Shown: one piece after another, positions 25,315-36,081 of the stretch
How positions within the stretch are numbered: the stretch's first letter is position 1
Layout: each line of letters starts with the position of its first letter
Origin: Methanomicrobiales archaeon
Lineage (GTDB): Archaea > Halobacteriota > Methanomicrobia > Methanomicrobiales > JACTUA01
Length of the DNA: 64,000 nt
Direction of reading: 5' to 3'
NCBI GenBank assembly: GCA_030019205.1
Contig: JASEFH010000001.1
Coordinates: 186,001-250,000 of the forward strand
Notes under the pieces: model-generated
What the model was told of the DNA's origin: nothing
What the model saw: the letters and a program-made list of their open reading frames with translations, nothing else
Databases searched by the model: none
Position numbers and translations under genes: made by a program

Positions 25315-26910
25315 TCACCGCTGGTACCCCCGCTGCCTATCCAGGCAGGCCCTCACAAAACCCAGGAAGGGGGGCGAGGGGGTGGTCGGCCGCGAACGGA
25401 ACTCGGGGTGGAACTGCGTCGCCAGGAAGAACGGATGATCCGGAATCTCGCAGATCTCCACCCGATCGCCGTTCGATCCGGAGAATACCAGCCCGCCCTC
25501 CTCCATGTCGTCGATGTGGACCGGGTTCACCTCGTAACGGTGGCGATGCCGCTCCACGATCTCCGCCTTCCCGTACAGGTGCATCGCGAGCGTGCCTTCC
25601 TTCAGGCGGACGGGGTAGTCCCCCAGGCGCATGGTGCCGCCGAGATCGTTCACTCCCTCCTGCTCCGGCAGGAGGGCGACGACGTGCCGCCCGTCGCCGA
25701 GCTCCTGGCTGGTCGCATCCCCCCAGCCGAGCGCGCCGCGTGCGTACTCCACCACCGCCAGCTGGAATCCGAAGCAGAGACCCAGGTAGGGCACCTTCTC
25801 ACGGCGCGCATAGCCGATCGCCTGCAGTTTCCCTTCCATACCGCGGGTGCCGAATCCGCCGGGCACGAGAATGCCGTCCACATCGGAGAGATGGGCGGTA
25901 TCGTAACTCTCCGCGTCCAGCCAGCGTATCTTGACCTCCGTCGACAGTGCGCGGCCGGCGTGCTTGAGCGCCTCCTTGACGCTGATGTAGACATCCTCGA
26001 TGCCGTATTTGCTCACGATCGCGACCGTGATGCGGTTTGTGTACTCCCTCATTACCAGGCGGTACCACTCCGTGTCGGGTACTCTCTTCTCCAGGTTCAG
26101 GAGATCGGTGAGAACGTCGGCCAGCCCCTCCTTCTCCATCTCCATGGGGACCTGGTAAATATCCGGCACTGTGGTCGCGCTGATGACGCCTTTCTGGGGG
26201 ACGTCGCAGAAGGCGGAGATCTTCTTCTTGGTTGCCAGACCGATCACGCGATCGCTGCGGGCAACGATGATATCCGGGGAGAGCCCCAGTTCCCGGAGCG
26301 CTTTCACCGAGTGCTGCGTCGGCTTGGTCTTGAGATCGCCCATCGTATCCACGGGGACGAGGGTTACGTGGATGAGAACGAGGTCGGCATCGGGGAGTTC
26401 TCCGCGCATCTGGCGGATCGCTTCCAGGAATGGCATACTCTCGATATCGCCCACGGTGCCGCCCACCTCGACGATGCAGATATCCGCGGTCTTGCCGTGA
26501 TCCACTTCCTGCAGCGCCGCCCTCTGGATGCAGGAGCGGATCTCGTCGGTGATGTGAGGGATGATCTGAACGGTGCTCCCGAGGAAATCCCCTCTCCGTT
26601 CTTTTTCGATGACCGTGCGGTAGACCTTCCCCGTGGTGATGTTGTGGGAGGCGTTCAGGTTGATATCAAGGAACCTCTCGTAGTTGCCGAGATCGAGGTC
26701 GACCTCGCTGCCGTCGGAGAGGACGAAGACCTCTCCGTGCTGCGCAGGATTCATGGTGCCTGCATCGATATTGAGATAGGGGTCGATCTTCACCGCGGTC
26801 ACTTCGTAACCGCGGTTTTTCAGGATTCGGCCAACCGATGCAGACGTGATGCCTTTTCCCAGGCCGCTCATCACGCCGCCGGTTACGACGATATACTTCA
26901 ATTCCCTCAC
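25315..26910 (-). CDS. pyrG: CTP synthase
   Basis: A 531-residue enzyme with an N-terminal synthetase domain ([13 protein letters not shown]-loop-like start, [12 protein letters not shown]) and a C-terminal class I glutaminase domain ([11 protein letters not shown], catalytic Cys in [19 protein letters not shown]). It forms CTP from UTP, ATP and glutamine. Length is normal. The TATA box at 26937-26946 gives a very short leader, making pyrG the first gene of the pyrG-guaAb-argD-hisC-AK6-AIPS series, whose spacings are short or overlapping. Confidence 0.97.
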   Translation of the reverse strand: MRELKYIVVTGGVMSGLGKGITSASVGRILKNRGYEVTAVKIDPYLNIDAGTMNPAQHGEVFVLSDGSEVDLDLGNYERFLDINLNASHNITTGKVYRTVIEKERRGDFLGSTVQIIPHITDEIRSCIQRAALQEVDHGKTADICIVEVGGTVGDIESMPFLEAIRQMRGELPDADLVLIHVTLVPVDTMGDLKTKPTQHSVKALRELGLSPDIIVARSDRVIGLATKKKISAFCDVPQKGVISATTVPDIYQVPMEMEKEGLADVLTDLLNLEKRVPDTEWYRLVMREYTNRITVAIVSKYGIEDVYISVKEALKHAGRALSTEVKIRWLDAESYDTAHLSDVDGILVPGGFGTRGMEGKLQAIGYARREKVPYLGLCFGFQLAVVEYARGALGWGDATSQELGDGRHVVALLPEQEGVNDLGGTMRLGDYPVRLKEGTLAMHLYGKAEIVERHRHRYEVNPVHIDDMEEGGLVFSGSNGDRVEICEIPDHPFFLATQFHPEFRSRPTTPSPPFLGFVRACLDRQRGYQR

Positions 26911-26936
26911 CTATACTTATTTATTCGCGGCGCTTC

Positions 26937-26946
26937 GGTATATATG
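26937..26946 (-). promoter_or_regulatory. TATA box for the pyrG operon
   Basis: Minus-strand GCATATATAC lies 27-36 bases upstream of ATG 26910, giving a start site at or next to the start codon. Confidence 0.55.
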
Positions 26947-27016
26947 CACGCCTTCCTGCAACTCCTATTCTCCAACCCCCGCCCGAAACGGCCGATGCGC
27001 GGGCAGCGTGCCCCTC

Positions 27017-27466
27017 TCACCCTCGTTCCGGTTCCTGCAGGATTGCAAACGATGCCGTGGTTCTCGCGAGGAGTTCCGCATCCCCGCCCTCGCGCCGCAC
27101 CTCGCCCTCGGCAAATGCCACGCGCCGCCCTCTCCTCACCACCCTGCCGCGGGCGATCAGCCCCCCTTCCCGTGCACCGCGGATGAAGCTGGTGCTCTCG
27201 GAGATCGTCGCTACGCCCTCGCCGGGACCGAGTACGCTGTAGAGGGCCAGCGCCATCGCCTCGTCGGTGAGGGAGAGGTAGATACCGCCCTGCAGCCACC
27301 CCGCCCCGTTTGCCATATCGGGGCGTATCCGCATCGTCAGCTCGGCTTCGCCGCTACCGATCCGGCTGATCTCGATGCCCATCAGGCGGAAGAAGGGGTT
27401 TGCATCTCTTCCCCTTCTTCGGATCAACTCCAGATAGGAATCTTTTGCTGGTTCTGACGGTTCCAT
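27017..27466 (-). CDS. PaaI-type hotdog-fold thioesterase
   Basis: A 149-residue single hotdog domain. Seen: NPFFRLMGIEISRIGSGEAEL, NGAGWLQGGIYLSLTDEAMA (helix with the GG and acidic residue typical of the family), and strands through GGLIARGRVVRRGRRVAFAEGEV. Family members hydrolyse acyl- or aryl-CoA thioesters; the substrate is unknown. It is transcribed toward pyrG but about 107 bases away from it and probably separate. Confidence 0.85.
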   Translation of the reverse strand: MEPSEPAKDSYLELIRRRGRDANPFFRLMGIEISRIGSGEAELTMRIRPDMANGAGWLQGGIYLSLTDEAMALALYSVLGPGEGVATISESTSFIRGAREGGLIARGRVVRRGRRVAFAEGEVRREGGDAELLARTTASFAILQEPERG

Positions 27467-27633
27467 GCTCTCCTCCTGTACTCTGTCGCAGGATCCTATT
27501 AACTTCCCTCGATCGATGGCGGCAGCCTTTCTGGATGGGACAACCGCCAGGTATTTATGGGACCGGTGCCCAGCAGACTTCCGGGGCTGTTGGCAGCGCC
27601 CTCCGGCAGGGGGGAGCCGCTGACGGAGGCTGT

Positions 27634-28047
27634 ATGGCGGGGAGATCCGAATACATAGCCGCGATTGTCGTCAACGTCGTCATCCTGTACATAGCGAACA
27701 ATCTCCTCTTCTGGGGCATCCCGTTCGTGACCGATGCCTGGAACCAGGTGCTCCCTGTCCTTGACCTCGCGCTCGTTGCCGCGATCGTCGCTAACCTCAT
27801 CTTCCTGGCGTACGATCCCTTCCTCCTCCGGGAGACTGCGAAGATCCTCCTGGATATATTCGGTATCGCCGTCCTCTATACCGTGTACCGGGTATTCCCC
27901 TTCGATTTCTCTTCGCTGGCGGGTGCCGGTATCGTCACGCTTGCGGTTCGGATCGCCCTGATCCTGGGCGTTGCCGCGACCGTTGTCGCAATACTCGTGC
28001 GGGTCGTTCGCATCCTCTTCCGGCGTCCGCCGGGTGCCGCACGATAG
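27634..28047 (+). CDS. Membrane protein with four predicted helices, unknown function
   Basis: A 137-residue hydrophobic protein with about four transmembrane segments (8-30, 38-58, 64-86, 95-120) and a short basic C-terminus (LFRRPPGAAR). I chose ATG 27634 because GGAGG lies just upstream and the long upstream frame has no hydrophobic or family content. I recognise no family. No operon partner. Confidence 0.7.
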   Translation: MAGRSEYIAAIVVNVVILYIANNLLFWGIPFVTDAWNQVLPVLDLALVAAIVANLIFLAYDPFLLRETAKILLDIFGIAVLYTVYRVFPFDFSSLAGAGIVTLAVRIALILGVAATVVAILVRVVRILFRRPPGAAR

Positions 28048-28664
28048 CGGCATCGATACCATAGGACCATCGTTTCCCGTGGGATCCCGCACATACGATC
28101 TCACGGTCGCATGGGGGTCGTGTACCCCCCGGGGAATGGAGAAGGAGATCGCATCGTTCGGAGGCCCCGCACCTATCGTGCCCCGGGATGGGGGGCACGG
28201 ACATTCCTGCGTGACTTCTTCAGCAAGCAGTCCTGCAACATCTTCCCGGCGAGGCATGCACGCAAATCGACCCCCTGTTCCGGGGAGGTCCGACCGCGCA
28301 GCGGGACGGGGATATCGCCCGCATCCGCTCCTGAAACGACCCGAATGCTCCTCCCGGTACACGAAGGATCCGGCACCCGCTGCTCGGGGCGCAATCTAGA
28401 GGGATCGGCGTCGATTCCTCTTCACTATCGGATGGTTCACTATCGGATGGACGTCAGCGGGAGCCCGCCCCCTGTCGTTATTCCCGCGGCCGGACGCCAC
28501 CCGCTGGAGAGAGGTTGCCTGCCTTCCCGCCCATGCAGTCCTTTCCGGCTCGAGCCTGCTGCCGACGCGACCGTCCGAAGGGGGATGCGCGGGCGGTCCT
28601 GGACAGGACGAAGATCTCTGCCATCGGTGACCATTAATTGATCGCGCGTCGTTCTGTAGTACAT
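28048..28664. other. Gene-free stretch before a small gene and glycosyltransferase
   Basis: 617 bases. Open frames on both strands are Arg/Pro/Ser-rich and lack domains. The direct repeat TATCGGATGG (28426-28450 region) is short. A TTAATTG element near 28634 may be the TATA box of the gene at 28665. Confidence 0.45.
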
Positions 28665-28895
28665 ATGGAGAGCGGTACTATCGAGGAGATGCTCTCGGAT
28701 CTCCTCTGGCTGAACGCCCTCATCGCCACGGAGCTGATCCAGATCACCGAGAACACGTCCGCGCTGCTCAGAAAGGCGCCGCCACCGGCACGGTGCCTGG
28801 AGGAGCACCTTGCGTTGCGGAGGCAGGCGCTCGCGATTGCCGAGAAGTACGGAGGGAGTGCAGCCCTGCGGCAGCACCTGGAGGGTCACCGCTAG
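28665..28895 (+). CDS. Small helical protein, unknown function
   Basis: A 76-residue soluble, Leu/Ala/Glu-rich, probably all-helical protein (segments EEMLSDLLWLNALIATEL and EEHLALRRQALAIAEKYGG). No family recognised. A TTAATTG element about 30 bases upstream would give a leaderless transcript. It ends 19 bases before the glycosyltransferase start, so the two are probably one transcript. Confidence 0.6.
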   Translation: MESGTIEEMLSDLLWLNALIATELIQITENTSALLRKAPPPARCLEEHLALRRQALAIAEKYGGSAALRQHLEGHR

Positions 28896-28914
28896 CACCA
28901 TCCCGCGGGAGAAC

Positions 28915-29613
28915 ATGACCGTCAGGGAGACCGACTGCACTCTGGTGGTTCCGGCGTACAACGAGGAGAGGCGAATCCACCACCTTCTCAGCGAAGAACT
29001 GGTAAGGTTCACAGGTGAGATTATCCTCGTCTGCGACGGTACGGACGATACGGCGGCAGTTGCAGAGGAGTTCGCGCGATCGCAACCCGCGCTGCACCTG
29101 CGATGTCTCTCGTTCCGCGAACGGCAGGGAAAGGGGGGAGCCGTGATCGCCGGCCTGCGGGAGGCGGAGAGGCCGTATGTCGGATTCATGGATGCAGACG
29201 GTTCTACGTCCCTTCGCGAGATGAAACGGCTCTTCGCGGGTCTGGAGAAGTATGACGGCCTGATCGGTTCCCGATGGCTGCCGGAGTCCGTCATCCCCGA
29301 ACCGCAGCCCCTGACCCGCAGGCTGCAGAGCCGCCTCTTCAACCTCCTGGTGAGAGTCATCTTCTCGTTGCCTTACAGCGATACGCAGTGCGGAGCGAAG
29401 GCCTTCAGGATGACCGCGCTGCGGGATATTCTCCCCGCAGTGCGGTCACGGGGATTCACGTTCGATGTGGAACTCCTCTGGAGGATGCGACAGAAGGGGT
29501 GCAGAGTCGGAGAACTGGCAATCGAGTGGAGCAATCGCGGGGAATCCAAGGTGGGGGGATCCGATGGGATCCGCATGTTCAAGGAGCTGCTTGAGATCCG
29601 GTTCGGACGGTGA
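28915..29613 (+). CDS. Family 2 glycosyltransferase, dolichyl-phosphate-sugar synthase-like
   Basis: A 232-residue GT-A glycosyltransferase. Seen: TLVVPAYNEE, IILVCDGTDDT, RQGKGGAVIAGL, the metal-binding YVGFMDADGST, and the acceptor region GAKAFRMTALRDILP. The organisation matches dolichyl-phosphate glucose/mannose synthases that load sugars onto a lipid carrier for protein N-glycosylation. It lacks C-terminal membrane helices, so it is probably peripheral. GGGAG precedes ATG 28915; the upstream frame overlaps the previous gene antisense-like. Confidence 0.88.
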   Translation: MTVRETDCTLVVPAYNEERRIHHLLSEELVRFTGEIILVCDGTDDTAAVAEEFARSQPALHLRCLSFRERQGKGGAVIAGLREAERPYVGFMDADGSTSLREMKRLFAGLEKYDGLIGSRWLPESVIPEPQPLTRRLQSRLFNLLVRVIFSLPYSDTQCGAKAFRMTALRDILPAVRSRGFTFDVELLWRMRQKGCRVGELAIEWSNRGESKVGGSDGIRMFKELLEIRFGR

Positions 29614-29888
29614 TAGCGCTTTGACCCGCGGTCTCCGTTTCGGGACGGGCGCACGGGAGGGCGGGAGACCCATATGCCGGTCCTGCGTTCAGGCCCGCCC
29701 CGCACGGCAGTCCTGGCCAGATCCGAAGAGGGAACTGGAGGGAGGGGATCGGGGCATGGCGGAGGCTGGCCGCGGGGATGTGCGGAGGATTCCGCGAACA
29801 CGGGGAGTCGTACCGGCAGCGGTAGGGGATCACTATTTTACTTCGCAGTACCATTAAATCATGAACCCAGGAAATCGGGAGTGTGACG

Positions 29889-30359
29889 GTGAAACCTATC
29901 GAGATTCTCCTCATCGAGGATAACCCGGCAGATGTCCGCCTCACCATCGAGGCGCTCCGGGATGCACGTATCCCCAACAATCTGAACATCGTCGGGGATG
30001 GGGTGGAGGCGATGGCATACCTGCACAGGGAGGGGAGGTACGCCCGGGTTCCGACGCCGGACCTGATCCTTCTCGACCTGAACCTCCCCCGGAAGGACGG
30101 CAGAGAGGTGCTTGCGGAGATCAAGTCCGACGAGTATCTGCGGCATATTCCGGTGGTGGCACTCACGACATCGCAGGCGGAAGAGGATGTTATCCGCGCC
30201 TACGACCTGCACGTCAACTGCTTCATCACCAAACCCCCGGACCTGGATCAGTTCTTTCGCGTCGTCCGATCGATAGAGGAGTTCTGGCTGACCGTTGTTC
30301 GGCTGCCGAGAAAGGAGAGGTATGCCAATGAGAGGAAGAACGAGGGTGCTTCTGGTTGA
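29889..30359 (+). CDS. Single-domain response regulator (Rcp1-like)
   Basis: A 156-residue receiver domain. Acidic pocket ED ([10 protein letters not shown]), the phospho-acceptor D in [13 protein letters not shown], the TTS switch threonine, and the K-P of [11 protein letters not shown] are present, all phosphorylation residues. The sequence resembles the Rcp1 type that pairs with PAS/GAF histidine kinases; no output domain. I chose GTG 29889 because GGGAG (29877-29881) lies 7 bases before it. It overlaps the next gene by 38 bases. Confidence 0.9.
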   Translation: MKPIEILLIEDNPADVRLTIEALRDARIPNNLNIVGDGVEAMAYLHREGRYARVPTPDLILLDLNLPRKDGREVLAEIKSDEYLRHIPVVALTTSQAEEDVIRAYDLHVNCFITKPPDLDQFFRVVRSIEEFWLTVVRLPRKERYANERKNEGASG

Positions 30360-32541
30360 GGACGACCGTGCGAACGCGCGGTTGATCATGGAGATGCTCA
30401 AGGAGGTGCCGGAATCGCCCTTTGTCCTGCAGCATGCAGAATGCCTCGCCGATGGGCTGGCACTCCTGGATACCGGAGAGATCGATGTCGTGCTCCTGGA
30501 CCTGATGCTTCCCGACAGCATGCGGCTCGACACGGTCCGGCGGATGATCGAGCACGCGCCGGAGGTCCCCATCGTCGTGCTCACGACGCTCCACGACGTG
30601 GAGACGGGCATCGAGGCCGTTCAGGCCGGTGCCCAGGACTACCTCTTCAAAGGCGAGGTGGACAGTGCGCTCCTGGCACGCTCCCTGAAGTATGCGATGG
30701 AGAGGAAACGGATCCTGGAGGCCCTGAAGGACTCGGAGGCCCGATACCGCACCATCTTCGAGACCACGGGCACGGCAACCATCATCCTCGAGCCGGATCT
30801 GACCATTGCGATGGTGAACCGTGAGTTCGAGGTGATCATGGGTTACACCAAGGAGGAGGTGCAGGGCAGGAAGACGTGGAAGCAGTTGATCCCGAAAGGG
30901 CATTCGGATCGGCTCTCGGAGCACTATGAAGCGCTCCTGAAGGATCCGGCCTCCGGCATGCTCCCCCCCTGCGAATGCAAAGCGGTCGACCGGAACGGAT
31001 TCGTCCACGACTTCATCATCACTCTCTCCCTCATTCCCGGAACGGAGCGGTGCGTGGTATCGCTCCTGGATATCACCGAGAGGAAGAGGCTGGAAGAGAA
31101 GGAGAAGGAGTATATACGCGATAGGACGTTCCTGTCGCGATCCGCCCTGAAGTTCGTGACACTCTCCTCCGCGGAACAGATCTTCCGCCACTTCGGCGAG
31201 CAGCTGCAGCGGCGGATCCGGAACTCTGTCGTTCTGGTGGGCAGTTACAGTCCGGAGCATCGGCGGCTGCAGATCCTCGCCGTTTCGGGGATGAAAAAGC
31301 ACGACAATCCCCGCCTGCAGGCGATGGAGAAGGTCTTCGAGGGTCTGTCGTTCCAGCTCTCGGACCTGGCAAGACGCAAGAGCATGAAAGGCACGCTCAC
31401 GAAGATGCGGGGCGGGTTCCAGAAGCTCGCCGCCAACAGCGTGCCGCCCGGTGTCCTCTCGCTCATAGAGACGTATCTCAAGAATAGAACCCTCTACCTC
31501 GTCGGATTCACGGCGGGAGAGGAGCTTCTGGGGGTCACCATCATCATGGTGGAGAAAGGGTCCAACCTGGGAGACAAGTCCGTCATCGAGACGTTCATCA
31601 ACCAGGCTTCCGTGGCACTCCAGCGCAAGCTCGCTGAAGAGGAGCTGGAATCCACGAAGTCACGTCTGCAGCGGCTGCTGGTGGCGAGTCCGGCTGCCAT
31701 CTACAGCGCAGACATCCAGGATCAGGGCCACTTTGTCTATACCTACATGAGCGACAACATCAAGCAGGTGATCGGTTACGAGCCCCAGGAGATCATCGGG
31801 AGCCAGAAGTTCTGGCAGCAGCAGATCTTCCCGGAGGATAAAAAACAGTTCCTGGCGGAGGACCTCCCCCGCCTCTATCGGGAGGGCTCCATCAACACAG
31901 AGTACAGGTTCAAGGGCAAAGACGGATCGTTCCGCTGGATTCAGGACGAGATGCGTCTGGTGTGCGATTCCGATGGAAACCCGTGCGAGGTGGTCGGTTA
32001 TCTGATCGACATCACCGAGCGGAAGCAGATCGAAGAGGCTCTGATGATCAAGCACAGCGCAATGGCCTCGGCCATGGAGCCGATGATCCTCCTCGATCAC
32101 GAGATGTGCCTGGTGTACGTGAACGATGCCACCGTCTCTCTGTGGGGGTGCTCCGACATGGACGAGGTGATCGGCAGGCAGCTCGAGGAGTTCGTGGGGC
32201 CCCGGGCGAAGTACCAGCGGATGGTGAAGACCGTCATCGAGGAGGGAAGCTATCGGGGAGAGTTCACGGGCTACAAGAATGACGGTTCGCAGTTCGATGC
32301 CCGCGTGGCCATCAACACCGTCCGGGACGATCTGGGCATCACCTGCTATGTCGCCACCATCGAGGACATCACCGAGCAGAAGGAGGTGGAGCGGGAGTCA
32401 AAGAAGTACCGGTCCATGCTGGAGAAGATGGTGGTGAAGCGCAGCACCGAGCTGACTGAAGCCCAGAAGCGGCTGAAAGAAGAGATCAGCCGCCGGAAAC
32501 AGCTCGAAAAAGCGCTGAAAAAAGAGAAAGAGGCTGTGTGA
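30322..32541 (+). CDS. REC-PAS-GAF-PAS-PAS signalling protein without kinase domain
   Basis: A 739-residue cytoplasmic protein. In order: receiver domain (about 1-125, [13 protein letters not shown], phospho-acceptor in [11 protein letters not shown]), PAS (about 140-250, ending [17 protein letters not shown]), a GAF-like segment (about 265-440, after [10 protein letters not shown]), PAS (about 455-570), PAS (about 580-690) and a C-terminal coiled coil ([32 protein letters not shown]). No histidine-kinase HATPase domain follows, so it is a phospho-relay sensor or adaptor, not a kinase. The phosphodonor kinase is not in the window. Starts 30322 or 30328 are both possible. Confidence 0.88.
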   Translation: MPMRGRTRVLLVEDDRANARLIMEMLKEVPESPFVLQHAECLADGLALLDTGEIDVVLLDLMLPDSMRLDTVRRMIEHAPEVPIVVLTTLHDVETGIEAVQAGAQDYLFKGEVDSALLARSLKYAMERKRILEALKDSEARYRTIFETTGTATIILEPDLTIAMVNREFEVIMGYTKEEVQGRKTWKQLIPKGHSDRLSEHYEALLKDPASGMLPPCECKAVDRNGFVHDFIITLSLIPGTERCVVSLLDITERKRLEEKEKEYIRDRTFLSRSALKFVTLSSAEQIFRHFGEQLQRRIRNSVVLVGSYSPEHRRLQILAVSGMKKHDNPRLQAMEKVFEGLSFQLSDLARRKSMKGTLTKMRGGFQKLAANSVPPGVLSLIETYLKNRTLYLVGFTAGEELLGVTIIMVEKGSNLGDKSVIETFINQASVALQRKLAEEELESTKSRLQRLLVASPAAIYSADIQDQGHFVYTYMSDNIKQVIGYEPQEIIGSQKFWQQQIFPEDKKQFLAEDLPRLYREGSINTEYRFKGKDGSFRWIQDEMRLVCDSDGNPCEVVGYLIDITERKQIEEALMIKHSAMASAMEPMILLDHEMCLVYVNDATVSLWGCSDMDEVIGRQLEEFVGPRAKYQRMVKTVIEEGSYRGEFTGYKNDGSQFDARVAINTVRDDLGITCYVATIEDITEQKEVERESKKYRSMLEKMVVKRSTELTEAQKRLKEEISRRKQLEKALKKEKEAV

Positions 32542-33386
32542 GGGATCGGCCGATCGATTCCCGTACGCCGTTACACCCTCCCGGCCGATCCCGAAGAGGA
32601 CCTTCGAGGCCGCCTTCACACCATTTTCAGAACCGCTGCCTGTCACCATCGGGGTTCAGGCGGAGCGGCATCCGGCGCGATGCCGCCGCGGGGGAGGCGG
32701 CACTCTTCCGGTCTCCGCTGCCGGAGAGTATTCGACCGGAAAGGCCTGCAGATAACCGGGCACACCTCCGGGCACGAAGGCGACGTGGGAGAGCGCCGTC
32801 ACGCACCCTGGAAAGCGATCTCTGTGGCGCGTACGGGAGAGAGTGAATCGGCACGGATCGATCTCTCGTCCCTCTCTCCGCACATGCGCTCCATCCCGCA
32901 CCGTCCCGGGAGTCCGGAAGGGTACACAGGGAGAGCGGGGGAGAGCAGCTGAGCGGCGGAGATGAGCGGAGGTACGCCTCTTCTCTTCGGCACAGGCAGG
33001 AACGATGCAGGGATCGCAGCCGCCAGCAGAGATCAGCAGGGATCCTGTCCGGACCACCGTTCGCTTTGGGGGGGAGGCGCAGGGTGATGCGCGCTCCCTC
33101 TCCCGGGTATTACGATGCGCCTGGGACGAAAAGTGCGGAGGTCGAGCGCATGAATCCATCTCCCACGCCGGCCGGGCGTTTACGGAGGGGGCAGGGTCCT
33201 GGGGATGGGATTTCAGGATACCCGTAGGGGTGGTCACTCCGCACCCGTGCCCGTGCGTCAGGATGACGGGCGAACCGGCGTGACCGCCTCCGCCGATCAC
33301 CGCATCGCGCCTCGGCTGCACCGTCGAAACGATGCCGGCTCTTTGAACCAACGAAGGAGACCCGCGATCGTCCCGGGATCCGGCTT
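32542..33386. other. Gene-free stretch between signalling gene and YHS/copA operon
   Basis: 845 bases, the longest GC-rich gap in the window. The frames on both strands are low-complexity and antisense to one another. I see no tRNA, TATA box or clear repeat. Confidence 0.45.
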
Positions 33387-33530
33387 TCACTTCAGGTAGG
33401 CTTCAGGGTCGCCATCGAACCTCTTCTTGCACCCCGGCGCGCAGAAATAGTAGGTCTTCCCCCTGTACTCGCTCCTGTAACGGGCTGTCGCCTCGTCCAC
33501 CTGCATCTTGCATACGGGATCTACTGCCAT
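33387..33530 (-). CDS. Stand-alone YHS domain protein (47 residues)
   Basis: A complete 47-residue YHS (TRASH-like) domain: [13 protein letters not shown] at residues 4-16, [12 protein letters not shown] at 27-38, and DPEAYLK at the end, matching the metal-binding Cys pattern DPVC...FC..C. YHS domains are often found at the N-terminus or C-terminus of copper-transporting P-type ATPases; here it is a separate gene. It starts at ATG 33530, 10 bases before the end of copA, so it is translationally coupled. It probably acts as a copper-binding partner of CopA. Confidence 0.85.
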   Translation of the reverse strand: MAVDPVCKMQVDEATARYRSEYRGKTYYFCAPGCKKRFDGDPEAYLK

Positions 33531-35983
33531 GACTGCTCCGCAGCTACACCCTTCTTCGCAGGTGGTATATATCCTTTGAGCATCAGGGAGAGGGAGACGA
33601 CGGTGGCCGAGGAGAGGGCCATGGCGAAGGCGGCATACTCCGGACGGAAGGTGATGCCGAAGAAGGGGTAGAGCAGACCTGCAGCCAGGGGTATTAGGGC
33701 CGTGTTGTACGCGAACGCCCAGAACAGGTTCTGGCGGATCCGCGACATGACCTTCCGGGAGAGCTGGATTGCGGCCACCACGTCCATGAGATCGTCTTTG
33801 ATGAGCACGATATCCCCGCTCTCGATCGCGACATCCGTGCCGCTCCCGATAGCGATGCCCACATCGGCCTGAGCCAGGGCGGGAGCATCGTTGATCCCGT
33901 CCCCGACGAATGCGACGATCTCCCCTTTGGCCTGCAGCTTCTGCACCACCCCCGCCTTGTCCTGGGGGAGAACCTCTGCAAGCACCTCGTCGATTCCGAT
34001 CTCTCGCGCAATCGCGGCCGCGGTTCGGGAGTTGTCGCCGGTGATCATGACGACAGAGAGCCCCATCCGCTTCAGTTCTCGGATCGCCGCGTGCGCCGTC
34101 GGTTTCAGCGTATCGGCGACGGCGATCATACCGCCCAATTGCCCATCGATCGCGACGAGCATCGCCGTTTTGCCCTGCGTCTCCCGCTCCAGCAACTGCT
34201 TCTCCGCCTCGGGTGAGATCGGAATCGATCGCTCCGCGAAGAGCGCACGGTTCCCGATCAGGATCGTCTCCCCGCCGACGCTGGCGGTCGCGCCTTTCCC
34301 TCCGAACGTGTCGAAACTTTCGCTCTCCGGGACAGCGAGCCCCCGCGCCTCCGCTGCCCGCACGATCGCCTCGGCGAGGGGATGGCTGGAGTTTCTCTCC
34401 ACGCCGGCCGCACGGGCGAGGAGCCCCTCTTCCGAGACCGTTACGCTCACAACATCGGTCACCTCCGCCTTTCCGCGTGTCAGCGTTCCGGTCTTGTCGA
34501 AGAGCACCGCGGTCAGACGATCGGGTATCTCCAGCGCTTCACCCTGCTTGATGAGCACGCCGAGCTCCGCCCCCCGCCCGAGCCCCACGGTCACCGCCGT
34601 CGGGGAGGCGAGACCGAGCGCGCAGGGGCAGGCGATGACCAGCACCGCGATGAAGGCGGTGAGAGCGAAGAGGAGCGTGCTCCCGAGAACGAGGTACCAG
34701 ACGACGAAGGTGGCGACGGCGATGGCGAGGACGGCAGGGATGAAGTAGCTCACCGCCGTATCGGCAATCCGCTGCACCGGCGGCTTGGAGCCCTGCGCGT
34801 TCTCCACGAGACGGATGATCTGGGAGAGCACGGTGTCTCTCCCCACCTTCGTCGCGCGGAAGGTGAGTACGCCGTTCCCGTTCAGTGTCCCGCCGATCAG
34901 GTCGTCCCCTTCCCTCTTCGCGACAGGTATAGGCTCCCCGCTGATCATCGACTCGTCCACGAAACTCCCCCCCCCGACGACGATGCCGTCGACCGGCACC
35001 TTCTCTCCCGGCCGCACCAGGAGGATATCCCCCACCTGCACGCCATCGATCGGGACCTCATCCTCATGCCCGTCGCGGATCACCGTCGCGGTGCGGGGGC
35101 GAAGCCCGATCAGCTTCCTGATCGCATCCGACGTCCTTCCCTTCGCCCGGGTCTCCAGATACCTCCCGAGCGTGAGGAACGCAGCGAGCATGACCGTCGT
35201 CTCGTAGAAGAGGAAGTCGCGGTTGAGCACCACCTGGAACGTCCCGAGCACGCTCGCGGTGTAGGCGACCCCGATGCCGAGCGAGTACATGACGTCCATG
35301 TTCAGCACGCCGTTTCGAAGAGCGCGGGAGGCCGCGAGGAAGATGGGATACGCGAGGTAGAGGAAGGGCGGGGTGGCAACAAGGAAGAGGATATAGGGCA
35401 TGCTGTCCATGAACGGTGTCGGGACGAACATCAGCGCCATCAGCAGGGCCGCGACAACGAATCCCACGATCGTGCGGTTTCGCAGTCTGCGAAGCGCCGT
35501 CTCCCGCGCCTCACGCTCCAGATCGCGCGTCTCCTCCTCCTCCCGTCCCAGGTACTGGTAGCCGCTCTCCTCGATGGTCCTGCGGATATCGGCGAGTGTC
35601 ACCATGCGGGGGTTGTAGGTGACGTATGCCCGTTCGGTTCCCAGGTTCACCTGGGCGGCAGCCACCCCCTCGAGCCCCAGGAGGGCCTGCTCGATCGTCT
35701 CGGCGCAGACGGCGCACATCATGCCGCCGACCCGGATCGCGACCCGCTCGTTCTCGACACCGTAGCCGGCGTTTATCACCGCCCTCTCCAGAACGGGAAA
35801 CCGCACCTGCGACGGATCGTACTCCACGACCGCGGTCTCCGTTCCCGGGTTCACGCGGGCGCTCGAGACGCCCTCCACCCGCGAGAGCGCCTCCTCGACG
35901 ATCACCGAGCAGGTGGCGCAGGTCATGCCGGAGATCTTCAGTTCCGCCTTCTTCAGATTCTCATCCAAGGAGTCCCTCACCAT
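33521..35983 (-). CDS. copA: Copper-translocating P-type ATPase
   Basis: An 820-residue P1B ATPase. Two N-terminal heavy-metal-associated domains (GMTCATC and GMMCAVC) are followed by eight expected membrane helices, the TGE-type motif SGEP, the membrane metal site CPC (VIACPCALG), the phosphorylation motif DKTGT, the SSHPLAEA motif and the hinge [10 protein letters not shown]. It exports Cu(+) from the cytosol at the expense of ATP. Length is normal. It forms an operon with the tiny downstream YHS gene. No CopY/CsoR-type regulator seen nearby. Confidence 0.96.
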   Translation of the reverse strand: MVRDSLDENLKKAELKISGMTCATCSVIVEEALSRVEGVSSARVNPGTETAVVEYDPSQVRFPVLERAVINAGYGVENERVAIRVGGMMCAVCAETIEQALLGLEGVAAAQVNLGTERAYVTYNPRMVTLADIRRTIEESGYQYLGREEEETRDLEREARETALRRLRNRTIVGFVVAALLMALMFVPTPFMDSMPYILFLVATPPFLYLAYPIFLAASRALRNGVLNMDVMYSLGIGVAYTASVLGTFQVVLNRDFLFYETTVMLAAFLTLGRYLETRAKGRTSDAIRKLIGLRPRTATVIRDGHEDEVPIDGVQVGDILLVRPGEKVPVDGIVVGGGSFVDESMISGEPIPVAKREGDDLIGGTLNGNGVLTFRATKVGRDTVLSQIIRLVENAQGSKPPVQRIADTAVSYFIPAVLAIAVATFVVWYLVLGSTLLFALTAFIAVLVIACPCALGLASPTAVTVGLGRGAELGVLIKQGEALEIPDRLTAVLFDKTGTLTRGKAEVTDVVSVTVSEEGLLARAAGVERNSSHPLAEAIVRAAEARGLAVPESESFDTFGGKGATASVGGETILIGNRALFAERSIPISPEAEKQLLERETQGKTAMLVAIDGQLGGMIAVADTLKPTAHAAIRELKRMGLSVVMITGDNSRTAAAIAREIGIDEVLAEVLPQDKAGVVQKLQAKGEIVAFVGDGINDAPALAQADVGIAIGSGTDVAIESGDIVLIKDDLMDVVAAIQLSRKVMSRIRQNLFWAFAYNTALIPLAAGLLYPFFGITFRPEYAAFAMALSSATVVSLSLMLKGYIPPAKKGVAAEQSWQ

Positions 35984-36081
35984 GGGTTCTATGCCTTCTG
36001 AAGTATATTACGGTACTTCCTCCGAAGATGCCCGGAACGCAGCCCGGTGGTCGGGCTGCAGGTGAGACGGATTCGGAGTGA

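Noticed and set aside
25285-27186. A 633-codon plus-strand frame
   Set aside because: It is antisense to pyrG and has no recognisable domain; pyrG motifs settle the coding strand.
34382-36001. A 539-codon plus-strand frame
   Set aside because: Antisense to the copper ATPase; composition is typical of a shadow frame.
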